Of a stretch of 64,000 bases of DNA, positions 1 through 10,750 are shown piece after piece. The translations under genes were made by a program, and so were the position numbers. The stretch is from Anisakis pegreffii. Lineage: Eukaryota > Nematoda > Chromadorea > Rhabditida > Anisakidae. Location: contig JAPYMA010000319.1 in assembly GCA_035041965.1 (NCBI GenBank), positions 62,001 through 126,000 on the forward strand, read 5' to 3'. The notes beneath the pieces were generated by a model. It searched no databases. It was not told the origin of the DNA and saw only the letters and a program-made list of their open reading frames with translations. The stretch's first letter is position 1; the number at the start of each line of letters is the position of its first letter.

Positions 1-81
1 CTTCAATTCTCGAAAGTGATAGGTACTAAGCGATTTAGCTGTGGATTGATTTACTGAGTGATTGAATTCGTTCACTTGCAG

Positions 82-2564
82 GTTGTCATTCGTAACGTAC
101 GTCAATTCTTGAACGGTATTAAGAACTATTTGGTGAAGCACGGTGAGGGTGAACTGCACGAGTTGATCGAAAATGAGCGAACACGACTGAACGCAAATGA
201 GTTCTTGAATATCGATGCGATTCTCGAAGTCGTCCTGCACAAAATTGTTCTTTGTTAGTTCAGTTTGATTGTAATTCTTGTAAGAAATTAATTTCTTCGC
301 ATATGTACATAATTCCACTCTCCAGTAACGAGTTCGAAAGTTTTTCATATAAATGAGCACACTTTTCGATAATTTTGATCAGTAAGCATCCAATTATTTC
401 AATCCTTGAACTTATGGTATTTGGAAATGGGAAAAATCTTCCGCATCATCGCACTGGTGCCCCTTATATCCTATCAGTGAAGTAATTGCAGGTCCTGTTA
501 AGCCACACTTATATCATCTAATGGTGCGTGAGCATTCCAAGAATGGTTCACTACAGTTGCTGTCAGAGAATCTGGCCTACGTGAGGACGTTGTCACCTGA
601 ACAAATCGGTTTCGGAGTCAACTATAAGGTTCACATTCGATTCTTATTGCTTCTTATATCGTCGTTATTTGATTGCTTTCAAATGAAACTGCCTATCACT
701 TCATTTTAGTCATGTCTTCGATCGATCCATAATGAATTTTTACTTCAGTTCATCACTCCATCAGCGCAGAAGATGGATTCCATCAAAATTTGTATGCGTA
801 AAATGCAACATCATTATTCTCCTCTCAAAAAGCTCGACAATTTACTGCGTGTCATTTATTTGGCTATTGGTCCGTATCCGTCATCGGTCAATTCCAATTG
901 CTCAACTCCGGATGTCAAACATGCAGATAATATGTCGACTATTAGCGATGTTTCAAAAGTCAAAAATTTACCACCAGCCGATGGTAAGTAGCGATTTCAT
1001 GATGTCGTTTTATCCCCTCGTCGAAATATTCAGAGAATATTCAACCAGAAACCATATATTCATGAGAATAGTAGACGTGTTGGCTAGGAGGTGCACAAGT
1101 AAGAAAAATCCTCACATAGGATAATAGCTTCAAAAGGAAAGTCCACTTCCTTGGGATAATGCTTACTAGGTAATATATACGTTTCCGCACAGAGAATTCG
1201 CTCAGTTTATGAAACGCTTAGTGTTGATTCTGTGATTCAATATTGATCACGATAATGTTCTCTCATTCGAAAATTTAACCTGAGATATTCTTCAAAATTA
1301 GTAATAGTGTAACTGTGATTGCGACAAATTCACTCAAAATTTCGTGTTGTCGCCATTATTAGAACTGTCCGAATGAATCTTATCATTAATATTTGCTCTC
1401 TCTCTATTGTCAGCCAAATTTGCGTCAAGACTGCGCTAGGATGAATGAATACCATGAAACACGGAATGGTCAATAAAGGAAATAATAATTTCAGAGTTAG
1501 TCAGATGGCTAGTGTATTTATTAGCACGAACATCAACTATTGGTTGTGAAGTGGAGGCATGGTACATGTGGGAACTACTACCGAAACAACTGTTGACAAG
1601 CGGTGATTCGAGTTATTATCTGATTGCCCTATTTTCGGCGATTGATTTGTTGAAAAGTGTTGATAGCATACGCAAGCTGGCCTCTGTTGAGAACTGCTCG
1701 GCACAGGTTTGTTCGTTCGCTGATTCGGGTTGATTAGAGTTATCTCTTCGATGGTTTTCGCTGATTTTGAAAATCTCTTTGAAGGTTTGAAATATCTCAC
1801 AAATAACTTGATAGCTTTAGGATGAAGCCGGCTCATCGTCGTCTGCTGGTAGCATCAGCCCAGTGCTCTACTCACCGGATGCGTTCATTCGGGTGGCGAT
1901 ACCCGATGAATTGGACGGTTCGATTCGATACCATACATTTCCGGGTGCGGCACAGATGACTGCCGGCAAACTTTGTCGTGTTATCGCAAATCAGTTCGGC
2001 ATCACGAATCCTGAGGACAATGGATTGTAAGTGCTGACTGATGCTTTTCAATATGATAATTTTCATTGTCTTATTCTTTTTACCGATATTTCATGCGTAC
2101 CTCTTCAGAAGACTCACCCAGTGAAACGTTTTTGTAAATGCAGATAATCAGTTTCAAAATTTTGAAATAAGGCGATTCACTTGATGATACTATGTCTGTA
2201 TATATCTTCTCCGTGTCAAATGGATTACTGTAGTGAAAGTGAAAGTTGTTTTCACGGAAAACTTGGAGATTGCGTAGTGGATGAAATTTTGCGTCATTAC
2301 CTTCACAGTCCACTTCATTCCTCTCTTTAACTGAGATACTGAATCAGCAGTATGGTTGATGAGAGCAGTCTCAAATCGTTTGAATCCTTCAGATATCTGC
2401 TTGTCGATGGATTCGAGACGTGTTTATTGGCCAACGAATGTCCGGACACGATACGACACCAATTACAACAAGCGCATAAATCCTTTCTGTTCGCCTATAA
2501 ACGTCATGAAGCTAAAATTGCCTGGCCGAAGGCGGCGATCAGCGGTTGTCCATCAAGGGCATGA
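82..2564 (+). CDS. rin-1: RIN-family Rab5 guanine nucleotide exchange factor, C-terminal part (5' end outside window)
   Basis: Exons at 82-253, 492-628, 749-983, 1495-1706, 1821-2026 and 2393-2564 join in frame with GT/AG borders and end in TGA. The first three exons give the helical region before, and the front of, the VPS9 catalytic domain (PHLYHLMVREHSKNGSLQLL, then YSPLKKLDNLLRVIY). Exon 4 gives its back half (VYLLARTSTIG, then SYYLIALFSAIDLLKS). The last two exons read as a Ras-association domain (AFIRVAIPDELDGSIRYHTF, then LLVDGFETCLLANE). The VPS9-then-RA order is the hallmark of RIN proteins, which load GTP on Rab5 at early endosomes downstream of Ras and receptor kinases. Any SH2 domain would be upstream of the window. 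The Thr that follows the conserved Tyr in most VPS9 domains (YYLT) is Ile here. The symbol is by family analogy. The family call is firm and exon borders are hand-placed. Confidence 0.92.
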
Positions 2565-3370
2565 ATGGAGAGAACTCGCTCCCATTATGTTGAATCCAAA
2601 AATTCAACAAGAATTCCACAAAAATTTGATCTCATCGCCTCAATTTGTGAAAGATTTAACGAGATAGATGTTCGAATGAAAATTACAGTCAAAATTTTGC
2701 AGTTCACTGCATTGATCACTTTCATAATCAACCGTTTTTCGTTGTCCATGCTTCTGTAAATTGGATTGTTCTAGCGTCGTGATTTTACGAGATTATTGAG
2801 AGAATGTTTATTGTTCATAATGAATTTGTATCGTTGAAGATTTCCATTCGCATTTTATTGAGTGTTTTTAATTTTTTGTTGTGAAACGGGTATTGTTGAG
2901 GTATCGTCGTTGTATATGCTTTGATGATACGTCTCAAATGTTTTTCTCCACTCTCTGGTCATGCGACATCTTTTGCTTTTATGTTTCCACATATTTCTCC
3001 CACCTGTTCACATGAATTGAACGGTTCAAAACGCGTCCAGCCACGCTTCAGCAGTCTCATCTCGGCTGATTTAGGCGATTTGCGATACTCTTTGAGGAAT
3101 TCGATGATCGGAAATCCGATGATCTCTACACAGGAACCTTCAAGCGTGCTATTTTATTCGTCATCTCACAAACTCATGAGTACGGCTTGATCTACTCATG
3201 GATCATTGAATTACTATTAGCATCTGATAACACTAACTTATCAACCTTTGCTGGATAGGACGACATATAAGCAACAATAACAAGCATTCGTTTGAGTAGA
3301 GGGTTCACCATTTGACGTTATTCTATTGAATTTGTATCGCTATCATCATTTTTAGTAATTTTTGTGTCGA

Positions 3371-3423
3371 TAACAATAATAATAGTAATATTATCAGTAT
3401 TGTTACCATTATTATTATTGTTA
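3371..3423. repeat. AAT/ATT-rich inverted repeat
   Basis: A run of AAT trinucleotides with one interruption (3371-3388) is followed about 14 bases later by its near-perfect reverse complement (3403-3423). The transcript could fold into an AU-only hairpin. It lies in the presumed 3' UTR of the RIN gene. It is probably simple-sequence drift. Confidence 0.6.
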
Positions 3424-3518
3424 TTCAGTGATGTTAAGCAAACAATCGCTCGCAACATTAATCCATGTGTTATGGGTAGTGATGATATCACATGATGATG
3501 TATCATGAAATGAATTTG

Positions 3519-3524
3519 AATAAA
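3519..3524 (+). terminator. Candidate poly(A) signal of the RIN gene
   Basis: First AATAAA found downstream of the RIN stop codon. It would give a 3' UTR of about 0.95 kb. Not confirmed by any transcript. Confidence 0.4.
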
Positions 3525-4707
3525 ATTCCACTATATGTGAAATAATACAATCCACAGCGATCGAACCAACGAGTACACCTATTAATCTCTTTTCGCCGTT
3601 TCAATTTCGATCAGTTTCATATGAATATCATCATATTATCAATAGATATCGTTTACTGTTCAGTTGAGGATTCCCTTCCCGAAACACAACTCTCTGTTTC
3701 CATAAGATATTCCATAAGTTTTATTCGTTTATCAGTTTGCATCAACGTCATCTGATGATCCGATTACCGTTAATCCACATTATTCAATCACTTCAATGGA
3801 TTACAATAGACAATGTGAACACAATTGCGAGAATCTGCGATGTGCATTTTGATTTCCCCATTTTTGCAGTTGCATTTCTATTTTGACTGTCGTGTTGTTA
3901 CAATTTGCTTGATGTTCACCAAGTTTATTTTCATTTTATGATATGTGTATGATACTGTTCAGTGTTGCTGTTCTATTTTTTTACGAAGAAATATTGAAAT
4001 TGCTGAAAATGTTTCGAAATGTTTGTGTTGTATATTCAAGAATGGCTTTGCTTAAAAAAACTTAGTTCTATGACTTAGTATGTTTGCAAGTACACATCAT
4101 AAAACAAGTACACTTTTGGTACAATTGCACTTTCGAATGTATACTCGAAGTGGGGTTGAACTTGAAATGCGAGAACATTTTTTTAAAAAAACATTTTAGG
4201 TGTATCAAGATGAATCTTAACAAGCGATAGAATTGGCATTTTTAAAATTTATTGATTGAAAAAGTGCTCATAATATTGCTAATCAGGATTTTATCACTGA
4301 TCAAGCAATCAAATAAACAAGCGTTACGTAGGCATTTCGCAATTGAAACCATCGACTTCCGAAACAATAATAAAAATTTTTTGAGTGTGATATAATTATT
4401 CATGAGATAACTGATTGATGATTTGTCTCTGAATGATAATAGAAATATAAGCACGGTCGAACTGAACAATTCCATTTTTCAAACAACAATGGCTCAAAAT
4501 TTGTCGATTTGCAATGCTCCTTAGCTGATTGTTCTCCTGAAAATCTTCAGTTTCTCACACTTTTTTGCTCTAAATAACGTCAGCACAACAAAAAAGCTAT
4601 TGAAGTGATGTAGTACCACAAATCTGATTGTTTGATATCGTTTTTCAATTGATTATAAATTTTTGAAGCATTTCAATTCATTCAATTTGAATTCGCTGTT
4701 AAGATAA

Positions 4708-5037
4708 ATGCACTTTTATTCGCTTGAATACAATCGTAAACATGGCCATATATCCCAAATATACACCATTGTGCGACGAAACAAACGGCAATTTCAATGT
4801 GAAGGATGCTCCTCGCATGTGAACGTTTTGAAGAAGCATAAAGCCATCATTGTTTACCCATTGCAATTTGAAACGTTTCAAAACGTTGCTGGGAAAATCT
4901 CGAAACGAATAATTCAGCTACCAATTCCAGAGAACGATCCATTGTTGATTGTATACAGATCAATGAAATGTTCATTTTCTCCCCGTATGACTATTAACAA
5001 TGAAAAACGATTGAACAAAAATATTCCGAGCTTCTAG
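4708..5037 (+). CDS. Unrecognised 109-codon ORF upstream of aquaglyceroporin A
   Basis: Single open frame from ATG to TAG encoding a basic, soluble-looking peptide. It contains a CxxC followed by His residues (QFQCEGCSSHVNVLKKH), which faintly resembles a zinc-binding finger but fits no canonical spacing I know. No signal peptide or membrane segment is visible. Its codons look less random than the surrounding DNA. It could be a small intronless gene, a decayed transposon-derived zinc-finger fragment, or chance. I assign no function. Confidence 0.22.
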   Translation: MHFYSLEYNRKHGHISQIYTIVRRNKRQFQCEGCSSHVNVLKKHKAIIVYPLQFETFQNVAGKISKRIIQLPIPENDPLLIVYRSMKCSFSPRMTINNEKRLNKNIPSF

Positions 5038-5181
5038 AAGCTATTGTGTGTCGTCCATTTATTACAGTTCACAATATTTTGACCGTCAGTTGATGTTGTT
5101 TGCCTCATTTCAAGTATGTTCAATGGGCTTTTCCGGTTGCATGAACACTCCGCTCTTTCTGTGGTGTAAGCCAGCTGAATC

Positions 5182-5191
5182 TTTTTTGCAG
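5182..5191 (+). promoter_or_regulatory. Candidate trans-splice (spliced-leader) acceptor
   Basis: A run of T ending in GCAG lies two bases before the aquaglyceroporin A start codon at 5194. An acceptor this close to an ATG is the usual appearance of a nematode spliced-leader addition site. An ordinary acceptor joining a non-coding 5' exon would look the same. Confidence 0.45.
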
Positions 5192-5193
5192 GA

Positions 5194-7549
5194 ATGAAAA
5201 TAACAACCGAATTGAATCAACCCATCAAAGTCGATCCCGTTGAAAGAGTCAAGAAGCTTTTCCAGATCAGGAGCAATCTGGCTCGATGCGTCCTTGCCGA
5301 ATGCTTCTGTACTGCACTTCTCATCGTATGATAGTTTAATAGTGTTACCGTTTGTGCCGTATGCACTTTGACTTCAAATTTGATAGAAGAGCATCTCTTG
5401 AACTCAACAGACCTCTTTCAAAAAACACCACAAAGTTCCAGTAGGCTCACAGAATCACTATCGTATTATTTTTAAGAAGTATAACGTTCCTGGTTGACAC
5501 CAATCATATTGATATCCAGATATCATGTGGCATAAGATATAAAAGTTTATTACACATCTTTCCTGATCTGCTATAGACCAATTACTTGAAGATGCAAATT
5601 TTAGCAGTATCAATTTAAAACTTTATGCCACTATAAGTTTCAGTTTGGTGGTCTTTGCTCGAATGCCCAATATATTCTCTCAAAGCAGCAACAGAGCTCA
5701 TGGATTAGTTTGACTGTTGGATGGGCATTCGCGGTAACATTCGCTGTCTATGGAGGATTTAACATATCCGGTGAATTGCGTCACATTTCATTTGAACCTT
5801 TCAACTGATGTATTCGCTTGCCATTGTGCAAAATACTAAGAGCATCCGGAATTCTGCGTACTTTTAACATAATTCCTGTTGGATCAAATCAGTTTTGCAT
5901 AAGATATTGTGATGAATACGTAAGTAAATATATCTATTTATCAACCATCTGTTCTAAAAATCAAATTCATAACTCATCTCTGCATAATATCCTAATATGA
6001 GCACTTCAAGGAGATGTGAATAAATCTGACTATGAGTGATCTGATTTCAGGTAGCCATTTGAATCCGGCTGTATCCGTCTTCATGTTCACCATGGGACAT
6101 TTGTCCACTCGACGATTGTGTGTCTATGTTGTTGCACAAACGGTCGGAGCATTCTTTGGAGCCGCATTAACATTTATTGTGTACTACGGTAAAACTGCCT
6201 CTCCTCATAGACCCATAACCAAGCTGAACAGCAATTCTGACTGACATCAAGCAGATAAGAAACTCGCAAATCGCTAATCGAAGGGTTATGAACTCTGACG
6301 ATCTTTTCATGTCTTACATTTTAGGAAGCGAACAGCTCTGATAACCCGCAATCACTCACTACTACTAATTTCAGTTTCAATAGTTCAGATGCTTTGAACG
6401 AATACGATGGTGGCATACGATCGGTGACAGGTCCGCTGCAAACTGCTAGCATCTTCGCCACCTATCCACAACCATACTTATCCGTTCTTGGCGGCTTTCT
6501 GGATCAGGTAGGTCTCAGCTCATTAGTACTGAGCAAATAAACATTCTTTATCGATCAAGATCATGAAGACGATCACTTGATTTTTTATGGGACGAAACTA
6601 TTTCAGTGATCAAGTGAAACGCTCGATAGTTTATCTAATAGAAACTATTCAAATCTCCTCATGAATCCATGAATTTTTTCAGGTAATCGGTACAACGTTT
6701 CTTTGTGTTTGTGTTTGCATTTTATTTGAGAAAAAGAACGAAGTGCCCAGATTTCTTCAACCGCTTTTCGTTGGTTTCATTGTCACGTTGCTCACTGTGA
6801 CGCTTTCACATAACTGTGGATGTGCGATTAATCCGGCTAGAGATCTTGGACCACGATTGTTCACTCTTCTGGCTGGCTGGGGACTAGAAACATTCAGGTG
6901 AACGAATATTCATCTGATTGTGGAATCCAACTGGAATGCTCACTTGAATTGATTACTGGTCAAGGGAAACTAATGGTGAAAAAATTTCAGCTTCCGAAAC
7001 TATACATGGTTTTGGATACCTATCGTCGGCCCAACGTTGGGCGCTGTCATCGGTGCGTGGATGTACACACTCTTCCTTGGTGAGTTCTTAGTAGATTGAA
7101 TGATCATCAATTTGCTGTAGTTAATTAGCAGTCAAGATGTTTGTTGAATGCAAGAAATCGCCTATTCAATGTCACAATCTGCTTTTATCTTATATCGAAA
7201 CATATGTCTACGTCATGCATTGATGTCGTACGATTCTGTGAATTCTTTCATTTAACCATGAACCATTCGGCGGTTTTAGAAGCTATATCATGCATTTTCC
7301 TTTTTTTTCTATTGAGAAACTGAGCTGTGCTCTATTATATTGGTTCCATATTTCAAATTTTTTACTCTATCTCATCAAGCAGAATTGAAAAGATGCTTCT
7401 GAACGATTTTCAATGAAGTCAATGAAGCTTTTTCAGGTATTCAAATAGTTGACGAAACAGAAGAGATTCGCTCAGAAACGATTCGCTCAGCAATTCAAGC
7501 TGCTCTTGCAAAAGATACCAAATGGAAAGATACTGAGTTGGCCACATGA
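5194..7549 (+). CDS. Aquaglyceroporin A (MIP channel), 310 aa, seven exons
   Basis: Exons 5194-5325, 5644-5770, 6051-6188, 6389-6507, 6683-6897, 6991-7079 and 7437-7549 join in frame (933 bp). The product is a six-helix plasma-membrane MIP channel. The first NPA box is in GSHLNPAVSVFMFTMG and the second in AINPARDLGPRLF. The Asp after NPAR and the long loop E mark the glycerol-conducting subfamily. Counting from the Asn of each NPA box, the aromatic/arginine filter is Trp, Thr, Cys, Arg. The Thr and Cys differ from the Gly and Phe/Tyr usual in glycerol facilitators. The N-terminus is about 44 residues, and the tail after the last helix is about 38 residues and polar. The start was chosen because it follows a strong acceptor by two bases. 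It is the first of three tandem paralogues. Likely permeants are water, glycerol and other small solutes (family inference). Confidence 0.93.
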
Positions 7550-7772
7550 ATTCAACCGTTTCACCGATGATGAATTTCTCTCCTCTGTTTTTCTTGATCC
7601 GATTTCCGCAATAATTGCTCACGATCCAGGCAAAATCACACCTCAAAACATGTCAAATCTCTTCGGAGTGTCGCAGTTCTCTTCAGTTTTGCTAGTCATT
7701 CACATGAATTTGAACGTTCCTTGTCATTTGCTTACGACTGAAGCATCCACCCTCTCCCATTGGACTGTTCTC

Positions 7773-7778
7773 AATAAA
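7773..7778 (+). terminator. Candidate poly(A) signal of aquaglyceroporin A
   Basis: AATAAA 224 bases after the stop codon. A second AATAAA at 8079-8084 is an alternative site. Confidence 0.4.
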
Positions 7779-8160
7779 TGATTGAGTTAGAACGACTGCA
7801 ACCTAGTCCAATAACGCAATATCGCTCGTTCGTGCAGCTGAACACGACCGACGATTGGCTGCTTTCCTTCAATGCTAGTTGCTTAGGATGATGATCGCCT
7901 TGCTATATGCAAATACATTCTGTTATGCTTGTTGTGAATCTCTCTGTTACGCAAGTGAAACGTTTGCTACACACAATACCCAAAGCTAATGTATTCTGTG
8001 AGTGCGTGCTGAATACAGTTCAATGACTTGCTGTTTCAAATATATGCACATCTGTACATGTTCACCTATTGAGAAATGAATAAAGCATCTTAATTTCGAT
8101 GTTAATCGCCGAAACACTCAATGATACATTGCAATCTGTACATGTTGTAGAGTTACAAAG

Positions 8161-8212
8161 TAATCATTTAATCAAATTAATCATTTAATCAAATTCATCA
8201 AATTAATCATTT
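8161..8212. repeat. 17-bp AT-rich tandem repeat
   Basis: Two perfect copies of TAATCATTTAATCAAAT followed by a shortened third unit. Simple local expansion with no coding content. Confidence 0.8.
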
Positions 8213-10750
8213 GTGGCATTTTCTTGTGCTTGAGTGCATTCAAGACTCATTCGCAAAATTTTTACATAAGCTAGCAATGAGAATTCCCGAAAAATGTCGA
8301 AATCGCAGTGCCATGCAGGTGTTCGAAGATGCATGCAGATGTTTTGTCGTCGCATTTCCGGCAGTTTTCACTGTTCTGATCAAGTTATCAAACCATTGAT
8401 CATTCACATGAAGCGCACTTAAGCTGAGCACCTGTAATCCCAGTAAAATCTTTAGTTCACTTGCTCTTCCCTAACCTGCAATCATACTGGAACAGTTAGC
8501 TCACAATTTTTTTTTAGAAAAAATCTCAAAGTGAAATTTTATAATTTCATGTATGATTGAAAAAAAAAACAGATCAAAAGTGTAGTGCAGATGATATAAT
8601 GTCGTCGGCAGATGGTTCGACTTAATCGAATTTCAAAAAATGACACAGTTTCATGATAAGTTCAACAAGGAAGTCAAACTTTGCACACTTTGCTTCATTT
8701 CCACTTTCTTTTCTGATATACAAAACAGCTTTCACATAGCCTCCTTCCAAGAAGTTCTATGAAAATTTGACCAGCTCATTCTATGCTAGCTTTTCACGCT
8801 AGTCGCGACATCCTCGTCCAATACGCAAACGAGCTTTCACATATAAGTTTGCTAGGGTTTAGTACGGCATGTTCAGAATGCCATTCTGTTGCGAAATGAA
8901 TAAAACTTATCATTGGAAAGCATCAGCTGAATCATTATGCAGTGGAATGATTACGATTAGCTGAGCTAGGCACCACAATCAAGCGCTGCCTTTTCTTGCA
9001 TTTTTTTTCGCTGTATTTTTCTAATCAGTTAATTAAATCTGATGACGATGTCAGATAAAAGTACACGAATCTGTAGTGGTCCTCGTAAACTCTGCATAGA
9101 AGTCACTGATACTTAAGCTGAACATATGAAAAGATTCAATGTCAGACTGAATCTCAGACTGTGCCTCAGAGATGTTGATGAGTGTGAGGATGAACTGAAT
9201 TTGAAGTTATGGGATTGAACTTGGAAATTAGTTTCAACAGAGAGTAAGTTTCACGACCCCGAACAACAACACCTCATTATGTGCCTCTCAATGGCAAATG
9301 ATCCAACGATCAAAAATTATTCCTTGTGATTTGATAAAAGCAAAAATTTGCTGAATGGAGGTAATCAAATGATTTTATTGTGATGTTTATTGATGCTCTT
9401 ATCAGTTGGAATAAGCATGTTCCGACTTTTTTATATGTTAGAAATGTTCATCTTGACATTCTTTTATGAGTTTGGTGGTTTCATTTTGGCTCTTATCGGG
9501 ATATTCAGACATATATAATGCAAGGATTTTTATCGTCAGCAAATTGTCATCTCAATTGGAAACTGATTTATTGAATGTTTCCCGACCAAAGTACCCAAAT
9601 TGAACCGGTTTTTTGAACTTATCTTTTGCATGTTCTCCATTTGAGGTTATTCATATCCTTCGATTTGCCAGGTATAATCGACTTAGGATGATAGATTTAA
9701 ATACTGTGTTGCTTGTTGCCGATTTTGCAAATGAAACAATCGTTCATGATGAAATGCACATTCGCTGTTCAAGCTATGAACAATGTATAATGATTATAAA
9801 ATTTGTGTTCACCTATCAGTGGAACATCACGGATTGTGTTATCATCTGTATTTAATCTCCAACAGACGTTGCACGTGGTGGTCCACCCATGGATGAATTG
9901 ATTTCAGTCCTGATTGCTCCCTAAAAATGATGTCCGATACGTTTCATCAGCTGATTTCTTTCGAAATAATTCGAGATAAATCAACAATTCATTGTTATTT
10001 CAACAAACAGCCAAATTCCTGTCTCTGGACTAGCTTAAAGGACCTTATATATTACAATGTAACAAAACTATTTCCTTTCAACATGGATGGATTAATGGAT
10101 TGCTTAAATTGATGTTTGTGCCGTTTCGATTCGATTAACAATTGCAACTGTTTTTTTGCTTAACAGAATATATTGTTAAGACGGCATAGACTTTATGAGC
10201 ATCATTATGTTACATGCATGCTAATGTAAATATCATTAAATTATTATCATGAAGTCGTAAAAATGTTATTACCACATTTACTGTTTAAGGAGCTAACCTC
10301 CTTCAGATGCACCCATTCTTAAGCAACATGTTCGCTTTTTGACTGTTTCATTTGTTTTGTGATCTAATATTTTCAATTTCTGATCTCTTGGATCACATCT
10401 TTTTCAAAAATCCTGTCTGTATGGATCAAGCCCGATATCAGACCGCATTCCTTGAATGATGTTGATTCTAGTGAATAATTCCAGCAAATGGGTAATTCTT
10501 CAGCATTCAAGATTGTTCCAAAGAACTTGTTTGTGACAACCTTTACTTATGCTATGTGAAACAATATTTTTGCTGTCACTTCATTAGATACATTGATATC
10601 TGACACTTTGTTCTTATAATCACTTATGTAAGCTGTATGAATTGAGCACGTTAATGTCGCTGATTCTATCATGCTGAGAGGAGCGTCCCAGGTGCACTGA
10701 ATCACTAGATGCAAAACATATTCAGGAATACAAACACACTTCTTCAAAGG

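Larger units (their letters stand above)
2565..5193. other. Intergenic: RIN 3' region and aquaglyceroporin A upstream region
   Basis: About 2.6 kb between the RIN stop codon and the first aquaglyceroporin start. It holds a likely RIN poly(A) signal, an AAT-rich inverted repeat and one ORF of 109 codons (listed separately). Otherwise I see only AT-rich sequence with no further recognisable coding. Confidence 0.6.
7550..10750. other. Intergenic region between aquaglyceroporins A and B
   Basis: About 3.2 kb. It begins with the 3' UTR of gene A, with candidate AATAAA signals at 7773-7778 and 8079-8084, and contains a short ATCATTTAATC tandem repeat. ORFs here are short and unrecognisable. No RNA gene or mobile element is evident. 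The promoter of gene B should lie at its right end. Confidence 0.55.

Noticed and set aside
7449..7781. 110-codon + strand ORF overlapping the last exon of aquaglyceroporin A
   Set aside because: It is a shifted frame over the real last exon and its 3' UTR. The spliced channel frame is the one that continues the protein.
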